From DATKJS01 sp050015275 (lineage in GTDB: Bacteria; Acidobacteriota; Aminicenantia; Aminicenantales; Saccharicenantaceae): 64,000 bases of DNA. A model generated the notes under the pieces. That model searched no databases. It was given only the letters and a program-made list of their open reading frames with translations, and was not told the origin of the DNA. Shown here piece by piece: positions 8,503-19,319 of the stretch. Position numbers and translations under genes: made by a program. Positions within the stretch are counted from its first letter, which is position 1. Each line of letters opens with the position of its first letter. The stretch lies in contig JBEKBS010000006.1 of assembly GCA_050015275.1 (NCBI GenBank), positions 67,147 through 131,146 of the forward strand, written 5' to 3'.

Positions 8503-8727
8503 GGCCCCCGTCCTTCGGCCCCCGGCGGCCGCCGCGGCGCAACCCTTTCCTTTTCAATGAGTTATTAACTTGCTGAAAAATCATGGGTTATCGCCGGTGA
8601 CGAATTCTTGTGCAATCCGACGTATCTTCAAGACAATCTGGGGATTGGATTTGGAAAAGGGCCTTTTTTCCACAGCTTTTCCACAAATTGTGTGAATAAT
8701 TCCGTCCGTTTTCAAGCACTGCGGGAC

Positions 8728-9732
8728 CTATCTTACACCCAGGCCGGCCTGCTTTAAAAGCCCCAGCAGGCTGAGGCCCTTGATCGGGTCCGGGATGAAG
8801 GAGAGGATGAAGATCAGGATGACGAGAACGCCCACGAGCGTTCTTTTCCTTCCCAACGGGAGGTCTTCGTCGAAGGTTCTCGGGTGCCGCAAGCCGATTG
8901 CCAGCCGGTAAAGACGACCGGGCCGCTTCAGCCGGACGACCAGGATGAAGAGCAGGCCGAGGAGCCCCCAGAGGAGCCAGCTGTACGAGAAAAAAACGCC
9001 CAAGATGATGAACCCGCAGATCGCAGCCGCGGACACGTACCGTTTTTTCCGTCCGAGCAGGGCGTAGGCCACGTGCCCGCCGTCCAGTTGGCCCAGAGGA
9101 AACAGGTTGATGAAGGTGACGAGCAACCCTGCCCAGCCGGCGAACGCGACCGGGTGGAGGACGATGCTGGACTCCGCGGGGACATGCCTGAAGAAAAGGG
9201 CGCTCCCGAGCTTGAGGAGCAAGGGCTCACCCAGGGCGACGGCGCCTTGGCTCGCAGCGGCGGGCACGACCTTGGAGAGGGCCAGACCGATGAAAAGTGC
9301 CGGCAGGGTGAGGACGAATCCGGCCAAGGGGCCGGCGGCACCGATATCGAACCACTGCCGTTTCGAATGGACCGGCGACTGGATCCTGATGAAGGCCCCG
9401 AACGTGCCGATGAGGGTCGGTCCGGGGATGAAATAAGGCAGGGTCGCCTCGATCCCGTAGTGGCGGCAAGTCAGGTAATGGCCGAGCTCATGGCCGGTCA
9501 GGATGATCATCAGGACGGCCGCGTAAAGCCCTGCCAGGAGGAGGATCCGCGGCTCCAGGATGGACCCGAGGCCGGGCTTCGGTGCGGGAGCGGGGCCGGG
9601 CGAATCCGGATAGAAGTAGGAGAGGCTCAGGAGGACGCCCAGCGTAAAGGTCGAGACGACGGTCAGGACGAACAGGATGCCGTTCAGCCACGGCTTCCGG
9701 GAGGTCCGGCCCGGGGATCCTTCCATGTTCAT
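8728..9732 (-). CDS. Site-2 protease-like zinc metalloprotease (M50 family)
   Basis: The 334-aa polytopic protein has both M50 signatures: the zinc-binding HELGH at residues 81-85, inside a hydrophobic helix, and 'NLFPLGQLDGGHVAYALLG' in a later helix, supplying the third zinc ligand (Asp). About seven hydrophobic segments are visible. It lacks a PDZ domain, so it resembles the group of bacterial/plant EGY-like proteases rather than RseP. Such enzymes cleave membrane-embedded substrates, often anti-sigma factors or signal peptide remnants. No anti-sigma factor is next to it. The adjacent ferredoxin gene (62 bp upstream, same strand) and TPR gene may be cotranscribed, but no functional link is evident. 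Confidence 0.85.
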   Translation of the reverse strand: MNMEGSPGRTSRKPWLNGILFVLTVVSTFTLGVLLSLSYFYPDSPGPAPAPKPGLGSILEPRILLLAGLYAAVLMIILTGHELGHYLTCRHYGIEATLPYFIPGPTLIGTFGAFIRIQSPVHSKRQWFDIGAAGPLAGFVLTLPALFIGLALSKVVPAAASQGAVALGEPLLLKLGSALFFRHVPAESSIVLHPVAFAGWAGLLVTFINLFPLGQLDGGHVAYALLGRKKRYVSAAAICGFIILGVFFSYSWLLWGLLGLLFILVVRLKRPGRLYRLAIGLRHPRTFDEDLPLGRKRTLVGVLVILIFILSFIPDPIKGLSLLGLLKQAGLGVR

Positions 9733-9794
9733 CCTAAAAAAAAGAGGAGTGAAAAGATTTCACTCCTCGATCTGGCGAAACGGAAAAAACGGGG

Positions 9795-10043
9795 TTACTT
9801 TCCCTGCAGCTTGAGGTTCTTGGCCTTCAGCTCGTCCCTGGTTTCCTTGTGATCGGGGTCCGGAACGCAGGCATCCGTCGGGCAGACCGCCGCGCACTGG
9901 GACTCGTCGAAATGGCCCACGCACTCGGTACACCGTTCAGGGTCGATCACGTAGCGTTCGTCGCCGGCCGAGATGGCCTGGTTGGGGCATTCCGGCTCGC
10001 AGGCGCCGCAGTTGATGCATTCCTCGGTGATCTTATACGCCAT
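9795..10043 (-). CDS. 2[4Fe-4S] ferredoxin
   Basis: This 82-aa protein has two clostridial/Alvin-type clusters: 'CINCGACEPECP' near the start, and 'CTECVGHFDESQCAAVCP' with an enlarged loop between the second and third cysteine. The larger second site plus the charged C-terminal extension ('KETRDELKAKNLKLQGK') is typical of Allochromatium-type ferredoxins of very low potential. A strong AGGAGG site precedes the ATG. It is a plausible electron carrier for the pyruvate:ferredoxin oxidoreductase at the start of the window, though it is 8 kb away on the other strand. Confidence 0.92.
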   Translation of the reverse strand: MAYKITEECINCGACEPECPNQAISAGDERYVIDPERCTECVGHFDESQCAAVCPTDACVPDPDHKETRDELKAKNLKLQGK

Positions 10044-10107
10044 CGGTTTCCTCCTGAAGAAAATAAGGAATTATTATAACCCTTTCGGGGCCATTTACAA
10101 GCCTCGT

Positions 10108-10764
10108 CTACTTCTGCAAGGCCAGGCGGCTGGCCTTCATGGAGGCTTCGTATCCGTAATAGGTCTGGGAGTATTCCGACTGGAGCTTGGTGTAAAGCTC
10201 CAGGGCTTCTTTCTTATGCCCCCCCATCTCATAAGCTTCGGCCAAATGGAAGAGGACGGCGTCGACCGGGTAGGATTTCGGCTTATCGTCCTGGATCTTC
10301 CGGTAGATCGCGATGGCCTTATCGAAGTCCTTTTTCCTGATGAGCGTCTGGGCCCTGAGGTCCTCGGCCTGGTAGTAGAGGAGGTCCTTGGGGAGGGCCG
10401 GGATCCGGCCGAGATAGGACGCCGCCTTTGCGTCATCGCCCGTCCCGGCCCAATAGGCGGCGAGCTCCAGGCAGGCCAGACGGGAGCCGGCGCCGCCCCC
10501 GGAGAGGGCCTCGAGCTTGGCCAGGTTTTCGGGCTTGGTCTGGAGGTCCTGGCTGAGGCTGACGACCTCGCCGATGGCCTGGCTCTGGACGCCCTGGGCA
10601 TGGTACTTGACGAGGAGCAGAGCCACGAAGACGAGGGCCGCGAAGACGACGACGCCGGCGGCGATCAGGATCTCCCTCTGCCACGATTCGTAAAAATGGA
10701 TGAACCAGTTCAGGCCGGTGCGCATTTCATCTTCTTTGAGATGGTGTCTCTCGGTTCTCTTCAT
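10108..10764 (-). CDS. YfgM-like inner-membrane TPR protein
   Basis: The 218-aa protein begins 'MKRTERHHLKEDEMRTGL', a YfgM-like cytosolic segment. One transmembrane helix (about residues 33-53) and a soluble domain of tetratricopeptide-like repeats follow ('CLELAAYWAGTGDDAKAASYL', 'DAVLFHLAEAYEMGGHKKEALELY'). In Proteobacteria YfgM-type proteins sit at the Sec translocon and cooperate with periplasmic chaperones, with the TPR domain outside. It is upstream of the ferredoxin and protease genes on the same strand. Family membership is judged from layout, so another tol-pal or generic TPR function is possible. Confidence 0.7.
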   Translation of the reverse strand: MKRTERHHLKEDEMRTGLNWFIHFYESWQREILIAAGVVVFAALVFVALLLVKYHAQGVQSQAIGEVVSLSQDLQTKPENLAKLEALSGGGAGSRLACLELAAYWAGTGDDAKAASYLGRIPALPKDLLYYQAEDLRAQTLIRKKDFDKAIAIYRKIQDDKPKSYPVDAVLFHLAEAYEMGGHKKEALELYTKLQSEYSQTYYGYEASMKASRLALQK

Positions 10765-10824
10765 TCCTCTCTCCGTGGGTCAAAGAATATCAGCCCTATT
10801 TTTTAGCACAATCGGACCATGGGG

Positions 10825-11037
10825 TCAAACCGATGGGGGGATATCGCTCTCCGTCGCGGCCTCGAGGAGCGCCGCGACCGTCGTGACGGCCAGGCCGACG
10901 GCGGTGTCGGACGCCCCGTAATAGACCTTGACCGGGCTCGCGGGGAGCGCATAGCTTTCGGAATCGAGGTCTTCGACGATCATCCCCGAGGCGAAGACGA
11001 CGGCTACGATGCTCCAGTCGATCCAGGTGAGGTTCAC
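10825..11037 (-). pseudogene. Chimeric gene relic: symporter-like N-terminus joined to a GH130-like C-terminus
   Basis: The open frame of 70 codons starts 'MNLTWIDWSIVAVVFA', which reads like the first helix of a sodium:solute symporter (SSS family). It ends 'VKVYYGASDTAVGLAVTTV', which resembles the conserved C-terminal strand of GH130 glycoside phosphorylases (YYGAADT...GLA). A complete gene of either family would be many hundreds of codons. The simplest reading is a deletion that fused the remnants of a sugar transporter and a glycoside phosphorylase. It could still be expressed as a small protein. Both identifications rest on short stretches. Confidence 0.4.
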
Positions 11038-11125
11038 CGGAAGGCTCCTTGCGTCGTCAGGGCTCGCTCGCGGAAGGGAATTCTATATGGGGAAGAACCA
11101 AATATCAAGGCGGGGCGCCAAGCCT

Positions 11126-11602
11126 TTAGGGGAAGAGTTTCTTCGTTAAGGCGGCCAGGTTCTTGGCGTGGGCTTCGCAACACGCGAGCGAGCGCTGGTC
11201 GGGCCGGCCGATCGAGACCGGACCGTAGTGGTCGAACCGGTGGTCCCCCCGGACGACCATCCCGTGAATGAGGAGCGCCTGGAGGATATCGAGGACCGTC
11301 GTCTCGTTGCCGCCTCCGATGTTGGCCGAGGAGGTGAAAGCACCGCCAACCTTCCCCCTGAGCTTCCCATGGAACTGGACGCTCTCGTCGAGGAGCTTCT
11401 TCAACTCCCAAGCCATCGTGCCATAGTAGGTCGGGGACCCGAGGACGATGCAGTCGTACCCGAGGAGGTCGGCCGGGGCCGTGTCTTCGACCTTTTTCAG
11501 GTCCACCTCGAGGCCTTGCGCCTCGAGGACCTCGGCGATCCGGACCGCCATCTTCCTGGTATTTCCCGTCCGGGAATAATAGGAAACAAGGGCTCTGGGC
11601 AT
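11126..11602 (-). CDS. Flavodoxin-like NAD(P)H:quinone oxidoreductase (WrbA-type fold)
   Basis: ATG at 11602 is chosen over the longer frame starting at 11650, because an AGGAGG site lies just upstream of it. The 158-aa protein shows the flavodoxin FMN phosphate loop 'SYYSRTGNTRKMA' (residues 7-19), 'CIVLGSPTYYGTMAWELKKLLD' (second FMN loop), 'GKVGGAFTSSANIGGGNETT' and 'ILQALLIHGMVV'. The last elements match WrbA/NQO-type proteins rather than short electron-transfer flavodoxins. These enzymes reduce quinones with two electrons and limit oxidative damage. It is a single gene between a relic and the 440-aa nuclease-like gene. Confidence 0.82.
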   Translation of the reverse strand: MPRALVSYYSRTGNTRKMAVRIAEVLEAQGLEVDLKKVEDTAPADLLGYDCIVLGSPTYYGTMAWELKKLLDESVQFHGKLRGKVGGAFTSSANIGGGNETTVLDILQALLIHGMVVRGDHRFDHYGPVSIGRPDQRSLACCEAHAKNLAALTKKLFP

Positions 11603-11760
11603 CGGATTCCTCCTGGGACGCTGCCGATTATTACAAACGAGGGCGGCCAAGTCAAACCGTCCGTAAAGCCAGCGGAATTCCTTTGGCCGTGAGATTCATA
11701 AAGGACAAGGCCCACCACTTTTTAATGGATATCGATAGTAGGTCAGGAGAGGCCGGGGCG

Positions 11761-13083
11761 TCAGAAATCGATGGTGATGAGCCCGGTCTTGTCCCGGATC
11801 TGGCCGCGGATATCGGCCTTGGTGATCCGGTCCTCCTTTTCGGCCTTGATGGCCTTGAACAGCTCGTAAGTCGTCAGGAGTCCGTTCCCGTCCTTCTGGG
11901 CCTCCTCGATCTGGACGGCCGAGAACGGGTTGCTCCGGGCCTTGGCATCGGTCGCGGAAAAATAATTGCCGATGAGGACGGCTTTCATCCGGGTGTTGTC
12001 GAACTCCTGCATCCTCCGGCCCTTGAACTTCTGGAGGAGGGCGCATTCGTCGTCCGTGGCCCAGGCCTTGCCGGCCCGGACGAGGACGAGGACCAGGCTT
12101 TGCTTGCGGAGGCTGGCCTCGACGGAGGGGCCGTCGCCTTCGATCAGCCAAGCGTCTTCTTCCTTGTTCCGGATGACTTTTTTCCAGTAGTCGTTGACGT
12201 CCACGGTCTTGCCCCAATCGAGATAACGGAGGGCGTTGACGACGGCTTTGCCGAGGTCGGTCCCTTCGGCCGTGAGGAGCTTGTGGTATTCATCCTGGCC
12301 GCCGGCCTTCATCTCCCGGATCTCACGATCGATCTCGGCGAGGGCGTGCTCGTGGCGGCGCTTTTCCTCCTCCTTCCTGACGAACAGGCCTTTCAGGTCT
12401 GGAAAGAGGTAGTCCTCGTGCTCAATCCACGGGCCGGCGCCCGTCTCTGCCACGGGCTCGGCCGCGAGCGGCAGGTTGTCCTTGAGGATGTAGTCGATGA
12501 TCTCGACGTTCTTGGGGCCGAAAGAAGGGAGCAGGAGGATGGACCCCTTGCCCCTCCCCATGAGGAGGGACACGGGATAGCCGTCGGCGCTCTTGGCCAG
12601 GATCTCGAGCTTGCCCTCCGGTCCGGACGCCTTCTCCCAGATCCCTTCGCCGGCCGCCTCGGGCAGGAGCTTGTATGCCTTGGCGATGAAGGGCTTGAAC
12701 CTCTCGAAGGGGACGTGGAAAAGGGCCCGGGGATTGAACAGGATGGAATCGGCCCGGGCGACATCCTGGAGCTGGAGACGCTCGAGGGGGCCGATGATGT
12801 TCGTCAGCTGATGGACCTCTCCTCCGCCGATGAAGCAGACGATCCGGGCGCCTCCCTCGACCCGGCGGCCCAACGCTTCATGGACTTCGGCATGGAGCTG
12901 GCTGCGGCCGTCGCCGCCCTGGCCGTTCACCTGGTAGAAAACGATCTCGCTCTCGGCGGGGATATCGAGGGGCTCCTCTTTCCCCGAGCGCCACCCCGTG
13001 GACTTCAGCTCCACGTCGTATTTTTCCGAGACAAGGTGGCCCTTGTCCGTGTCGTCAAAATCAAGCAACAGGATCTTCGCCAT
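11761..13083 (-). CDS. Uncharacterised two-domain protein with a restriction-endonuclease-like C-terminal region
   Basis: This 440-aa protein starts 'MAKILLLDFDDTDKGHLVSEKY' with a strong AAGGAG site. Residues 1 to about 200 look like an alpha/beta fold of glutamine-amidotransferase type ('IVFYQVNGQGGDG', 'ARIVCFIGGGEVHQL', 'KGSILLLPSFGP'). A charged helical linker follows (about 230-270). Residues from about 275 resemble PD-(D/E)XK-type domains that end 'KAVLIGNYFSATDAKAR...NPF' and 'GNGLLTTYELFKAIK'. The expected catalytic E-x-K is not clean; 'SVEASLRK' lies where it would be, so the domain may be inactive or divergent. I cannot name the family. It starts divergently from the PAS/HD-GYP gene across a 378-bp region in which I see no other feature. 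Confidence 0.55.
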   Translation of the reverse strand: MAKILLLDFDDTDKGHLVSEKYDVELKSTGWRSGKEEPLDIPAESEIVFYQVNGQGGDGRSQLHAEVHEALGRRVEGGARIVCFIGGGEVHQLTNIIGPLERLQLQDVARADSILFNPRALFHVPFERFKPFIAKAYKLLPEAAGEGIWEKASGPEGKLEILAKSADGYPVSLLMGRGKGSILLLPSFGPKNVEIIDYILKDNLPLAAEPVAETGAGPWIEHEDYLFPDLKGLFVRKEEEKRRHEHALAEIDREIREMKAGGQDEYHKLLTAEGTDLGKAVVNALRYLDWGKTVDVNDYWKKVIRNKEEDAWLIEGDGPSVEASLRKQSLVLVLVRAGKAWATDDECALLQKFKGRRMQEFDNTRMKAVLIGNYFSATDAKARSNPFSAVQIEEAQKDGNGLLTTYELFKAIKAEKEDRITKADIRGQIRDKTGLITIDF

Positions 13084-13461
13084 GGCCTGCTCCTTTCAGC
13101 GGCATCGAGGAAGATGAAGAAAGCTCTTTTCCTGAGGCCGGAGCCGTTTTTTGTCAAGAAGCGCCTGTCTTCCGGCCGTCCACAAAGTCTCTTCCCAGCG
13201 CCCCAATCTTCCCGGCCCGCCTCGCGGGGGTCAATCACCCCTTGAGGTGAAACCCGGGAGGATTTTTCGGGGAGACAGGACGAATGAAAGGCCGCGGACT
13301 GCGGCCCGTGCTGCCGGCCGGGACGGTGAGGGATTTATGCCGGGGGAGGCCGGAAACCGGCCGCGATCACGGCCCGATCGTTTCTCACCCCTCGAGAGGA
13401 TAAAAAGCGCCCGAAACTCACCCCGAGATTCATTCCGGGGAGCGATTCTTTTTCCAGACTC

Positions 13462-15882
13462 ATGCTCTATGATTCTCCTCTCATGTGGCCCCAGTCTGTT
13501 ATCAGAAAACAGCGCGGCGGATTGCCGGAAAACGAGCCGTTGAGGACCGCCGACGCGGGCCGGGAGAACGCCGCCCAGGAGATCCAGGAGCTGCGCCGGA
13601 GGATCTCGGAGTTCCAGGCCGCGGCAGTCCGGGAAAAGCGGCGGGAGGAAGTTCTCAGGGAAAGCGAAGAGCGTTTCCGGAGGATCTTCGAGGAAGGGCC
13701 GCTCGGCATGGCGATGTCCGACCCCTACTTTCACTTCATCAGGGCCAATGCCGCATTGTGCCGGATGCTCGGCTATACCGAAAAAGAGCTCACGTCCCTC
13801 ACGTTCAAGGAGATCACCCACCCGGACCATGTCAACGGGGACACGGAATCGCTGAAGAAGCTTCTCCACGGCGATATCCCCTTCTATCGGACCGAAAAGC
13901 GCTATGTCCGCAAGGACAAGCAGGTCGTCTGGGGAGAGGTGACCGTCTCCGCCATCCGGGATGGCGACGGCCAATTCCAGTACTTCCTTGCCATGGTCGA
14001 GGACATCACCCCCCGAAAAAAGGCCAACGGGGACGTGCGCGAGAACGAAGAGAAATACCGGATGCTCTTCGAATCGGCCAACGACGCGATCTTCCTGATG
14101 GATTTCGAACAATTCATCGACTGCAACTCCAACACCCTCGACATGTTCGGGTGTGGAAAAAAAGGCGATGTCGTCGGCCATTCCCCGTGGGACTACTCGC
14201 CGGAAAAGCAGCCCGACGGGCGGGATTCCAGGGAGAAAGCCCGGGAGCACATCACCGCGGCCCTCGACGGGAAGCCCCAGAGGTTCCTCTGGCAACACTG
14301 CCGCAAGGACCGGACACGTTTCGACGCCGAGGTCTCGCTGACCAGCCTCGTCCTGGCCGGGAAAAAGCATCTCCTGGCCGTCGTCCGGGACATCACGGGG
14401 AGGACCCAAGCCGAGCGCCTCCAGAACGCCGTCTATCAGATCTCCCAGGCGGCGGACAGGTCGGTCAGCCTGGACGACCTCTACCGTTCCGTTCACGAGA
14501 ACATCAGCACCGTCATGCCGGCGACGAACTTCTACATCGCGCTTTACGACCCCGATCAAGACCTGATCAGCTTCCCCTATTTTGTGGACGAGGAGGACCC
14601 TCCCCCCAACCCGCTCAAGCCCGGAAAGGGGTTGACGGAATACGTCATCCGCACGGGGCGGCCGCTCCTCTGCGACGAGGCCACGGACAACGAGCTGCGG
14701 GGACGCGGCGAGGTCGAAGTCGTGGGCGCCCCTTCTGCCGTCTGGCTTGGGGTACCCCTCAACGTTGACGGCAAGACGATCGGGGTCATGACGGTCCAGC
14801 ACTACTCCGACCCGAAGGCCTACGGCGAAAGGGAGCTGCGGATGCTCGAATACGTCTCGTCCCAGGTGGCCCGGTCGATCGAGCGGAAGCAGGCCGAAAA
14901 GATCCTGCGCGAGAACGCCCAGCGGCTTTCTCTTCATATCCAGCAGACGCCCCTGGCCGTCATCGAATGGGACAAGAACTTTCGCGTCCTCCAATGGAAC
15001 CTCGCGGCCGAGAGGATCTTCGGCCATTCGGCCGCGGAAGCCGTCGGCCGGCACGCGTCGTTCATCATCCCCGCCCGCTTCCAGCAGCAGGTGGATCGGG
15101 TCTGGAACGATCTCATGACCAAGAAGGGCGGCGAGCGGAGCACGAACGAGAACGTGACGAAGGACGGCCGGACAATATTCTGCGAATGGTACAACACCTC
15201 GCTGATCAGCAGCGACGGCCAGGTCATCGGAGTGGCCTCCCTGGCCCAGGACGTCACCGAGCGGGCCCGAGCCGAGACGAAGCTCCTTCAGAGCGTGAAA
15301 CAGCTGCGGACGACCTTGAAGGCGGCCATCGACTCCCTGGCCTCGGCCATCGAGATGAGGGACCCGTACACGGCCGGCCACCAGGAGCGCGTCACCCGGC
15401 TGGCCAGCGCCATCGCCGAGGAGATGGGCCTCAACGAGGATCGGATCGAAGGGATCCAGATCGCCGGGATCATCCACGACATCGGGAAGCTCTACGTCCC
15501 GGCCGAGATCCTCAGCAAGCCGACCAAGCTGAGCGATCTCGAATATTCCATGATCAAGATGCACTCCCAGGTCGGTTACACGATCCTCAGCAAGATCGAT
15601 TTCCCCTGGCCGATCGCCCAGATCGTGCACCAGCATCACGAGACCATCAACGGCTCGGGCTACCCTCGGGGTCTCTCGGGAAAGGACATCCTTCTCGAAG
15701 CGAGGATCCTCTGCGTCGCCGACGTCGTCGAGGCCATGTCGTCCCATCGTCCCTACCGTCCCGCCCTGGGCATGCAGGCGGCCCTCGACCAAATCGCCCA
15801 GAAGCGGGGCATCTTGTACGACCGGGAGGTCGTGGACGCCTGCCTGAGGCTTTTCAGGGAAAAGAAATTCAAGTTCGACTGA
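13462..15882 (+). CDS. PAS-PAS-GAF-PAS sensor with HD-GYP output domain
   Basis: The 806-aa soluble protein has, in order: a coiled coil (about 30-70), PAS 1 with PAC (about 70-195), PAS 2 (about 198-315), GAF (about 325-480), PAS 3 (about 490-610) and a C-terminal HD-GYP domain (about 620-800). In the last, 'AGIIHDIGKLYVP' is the HD motif and 'HQHHETINGSGYPRGL' the HHExxxGxGYP motif. An Asn replaces the usual Asp before the first Gly of the GYP loop. HD-GYP proteins hydrolyse cyclic-di-GMP or related dinucleotides. There is no transmembrane segment, so signals are sensed in the cytoplasm. An alternative start is ATG 13483. A PilZ gene lies 3 kb downstream. Confidence 0.9.
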   Translation: MLYDSPLMWPQSVIRKQRGGLPENEPLRTADAGRENAAQEIQELRRRISEFQAAAVREKRREEVLRESEERFRRIFEEGPLGMAMSDPYFHFIRANAALCRMLGYTEKELTSLTFKEITHPDHVNGDTESLKKLLHGDIPFYRTEKRYVRKDKQVVWGEVTVSAIRDGDGQFQYFLAMVEDITPRKKANGDVRENEEKYRMLFESANDAIFLMDFEQFIDCNSNTLDMFGCGKKGDVVGHSPWDYSPEKQPDGRDSREKAREHITAALDGKPQRFLWQHCRKDRTRFDAEVSLTSLVLAGKKHLLAVVRDITGRTQAERLQNAVYQISQAADRSVSLDDLYRSVHENISTVMPATNFYIALYDPDQDLISFPYFVDEEDPPPNPLKPGKGLTEYVIRTGRPLLCDEATDNELRGRGEVEVVGAPSAVWLGVPLNVDGKTIGVMTVQHYSDPKAYGERELRMLEYVSSQVARSIERKQAEKILRENAQRLSLHIQQTPLAVIEWDKNFRVLQWNLAAERIFGHSAAEAVGRHASFIIPARFQQQVDRVWNDLMTKKGGERSTNENVTKDGRTIFCEWYNTSLISSDGQVIGVASLAQDVTERARAETKLLQSVKQLRTTLKAAIDSLASAIEMRDPYTAGHQERVTRLASAIAEEMGLNEDRIEGIQIAGIIHDIGKLYVPAEILSKPTKLSDLEYSMIKMHSQVGYTILSKIDFPWPIAQIVHQHHETINGSGYPRGLSGKDILLEARILCVADVVEAMSSHRPYRPALGMQAALDQIAQKRGILYDREVVDACLRLFREKKFKFD

Positions 15883-15958
15883 CCCATTTGACGTCGATTT
15901 CCGGAGTTGGTATCTTACTTTCGTCTTGAGTCCCGATCGCTAAGGGCATGGAGAGCAG

Positions 15959-16967
15959 ATGGCCGACAAACGGGGGCGGAAGGCGCTCCTCCTGTGCGCC
16001 GTGCTCGCGGCGACTCCGCTCCTCACGGCCCCGACGGTCACCGATTACGCCCGCTTCACGGCCGTTGCCACATCCCGCCGGGACCACCGGACGTCCATCG
16101 TCTTGAGGCGGTTCCGCCTCGATCGTGAGACCCGGTACCTCCTCCTCGATCCCGACAGCCTAACGACCTCAGTGGAGTCCGGCCTCGACCTGCGCGTCTC
16201 TGAAGAGTCGTGGGGCAAGATCAAAAGACGGTACGCGAAATCCTTATATTTCAGGGCCATGGAAGATGCCGGATCGAATGCCGGGGCCTCCCAGAACGCC
16301 GGGATCACCCATTTTTCCGCGGCGATGACGGGCGTCGTGCTGACCGTCGACCTCTGCCCGTCGGAAAGGCCGATGGACCGGGACCTCTTCACCGAGCTCG
16401 TCCGGGAATTCGGCAGGGAAGAAAGACCGGTCCCCATCGCGGTGGCCGTGACGGGCGTCTGGATGGAGAGGCACGGGCCGGACCTCGAGTGGCTCCGGGG
16501 CCTCGAAAAGAGCGGCGACGTCTCGATCACCTGGATCGACCATTCCTACCACCACCGCTGGGACAGAAACCTGCCCCTCAGAGAGAATTTCCTGCTGAAA
16601 AAGGGGACCGACCTGGCCGGCGAGGTTCTCAGGACCGAAGCCAAGATGATCGAAATGGGCATCGTGCCTTCCGTTTTTTTCAGGTTCCCGGGGCTCGTCT
16701 CGGACAAGGACCACGTGCTGGCGGTCATGGCCTACGGCCTCATCCCGGTCGGGAGCGACGCCTGGCTCGGGAAGAACGAGCAGCCGAAGGTGGGCAGCAT
16801 CGTCCTCGTCCACGCCAACGGGAACGAGCCGATCGGGGTCCGGCGCTTTCTGAGGCTGATCCGGGAAGAACGGCAAAGCATCGTCCACAAGGAGTGGCTG
16901 CTCCTCGACCTCAGGGAAAGCGCGGTCCTCGAGGAAAGGAAGAAGGCTCCGGAAAAGCACTCCCCCG

Positions 16968-16975
<8 letters not shown>
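15959..16975 (+). CDS. NodB-like polysaccharide deacetylase domain protein, secreted
   Basis: The 338-aa protein has an N-terminal signal-like segment ('KALLLCAVLAATPLLTA') and a divergent NodB homology domain. The motif 1 position is 'GVVLTVDLCPSERP' (TxDxxPS instead of TFDD), motif 2 is 'WIDHSYHHRWD' (HSxxH metal ligands), motif 3 is 'FFRFPGLVSD' (RxPG), and a late 'LVHANGNEP' supplies the histidine of motif 5. CE4 enzymes remove acetyl groups from GlcNAc-containing polymers or peptidoglycan in a metal-dependent way. Only one Asp is visible in motif 1, so activity is plausible but the metal site is atypical. Its 3' end overlaps the end of glmS on the opposite strand by 8 bp. Confidence 0.75.
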
Positions 16976-18695
<1,720 letters not shown>

Positions 18696-18733
18696 AAAAC
18701 CTCCGCCGGGGTTCCCAACAAGGCTGCCCGTCT

Positions 18734-18763
18734 ACTATAGGGCTAAACCCCGGACTTAGTCAA
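18734..18763 (-). promoter_or_regulatory. Predicted glmS promoter
   Basis: On the minus strand TTGACT (18763-18758), an 18-nt spacer and TATAGT (18739-18734) precede the glmS ATG (18695) by about 40 nt. The spacer carries a CCGGGGTTTAGCCC stretch. Confidence 0.6.
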
Positions 18764-18953
18764 GAATTGGCAGGCTGCAATGGCCTCAGAAGTCATGTTA
18801 TTTATTTTTTTTCTGTTAGTTATATCATAAAACGGACGGACGTCCAGAGTCAGGGATGATCGTTCGGGATCCTCCCCGACATGTCCATTTATCGTACAAT
18901 CCAAGTGTTCAGCCATGCTTCTCAGAGATCTTCGGCACCGCCGGTCACACTCC

Positions 18954-19319
18954 CTAAGCGACTGTCGAAGGGGGTTTGCAATTCTGGCCGTAGAGGTGCT
19001 TGATCAAGGCCAGCATCTTCGGGGACGTCAAGTGCAGGAACTCGATGCCCATTTCAAACAGCCCCGATCTCTCGTTGAACCGGGTCCACTTGACTTCGGC
19101 GTCAACCGTCACGGACTGCTGCGTCCTGGCCAGATCGACCTTGATCCTGAGGACGGTCCCGACTTCGAAGCAGTCTTCGGCGATGATCCTCGCGCCGCCC
19201 GTGGAGATATCAAAGGTCTGGGCCTTGGTCCTTTTGCCGTTATGGTCGTGGGAAACGGAAGCGAGAACAACGTCGTTCCGCTCGATGAACCGGATTCTCT
19301 TGCGCCGCTCGATGATCAT
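18954..19319 (-). CDS. PilZ domain protein (cyclic-di-GMP receptor)
   Basis: This 121-aa protein is essentially a single PilZ domain. An N-terminal arginine cluster ('ERRKRIRFIERND') provides the RxxxR-type motif, and 'FDISTGGARII' gives the (D/N)xSxxG motif. Beta-barrel strands follow ('VGTVLRIKVDL', 'AEVKWTRF', 'FEMGIEFLHL'). PilZ proteins bind cyclic-di-GMP and pass the signal to motility, secretion or polysaccharide machinery. The gene stands alone between glmS and the 19.6-kb secreted-protein operon. The HD-GYP protein at 13.5-15.9 kb is a candidate controller of the same messenger. Confidence 0.85.
   Translation of the reverse strand: MIIERRKRIRFIERNDVVLASVSHDHNGKRTKAQTFDISTGGARIIAEDCFEVGTVLRIKVDLARTQQSVTVDAEVKWTRFNERSGLFEMGIEFLHLTSPKMLALIKHLYGQNCKPPSTVA

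Noticed and set aside
8640..8710. DnaA-box-like TTTTCCACA and CACAA-A-TTGTG palindrome before the M50 gene end, considered as an origin
   Set aside because: Only one or two weak boxes, no AT-rich unwinding region, no dnaA or dnaN nearby.
13231..15792. 853-codon minus-strand open frame opposite the PAS/HD-GYP gene
   Set aside because: Composition is that of an antisense shadow; the plus strand encodes complete PAS, GAF and HD-GYP domains.
18696..18953. Possible glmS ribozyme upstream of glmS
   Set aside because: Predicted leader is about 30 nt and none of the conserved ribozyme core is present; the AT-rich stretch lies upstream of the promoter.
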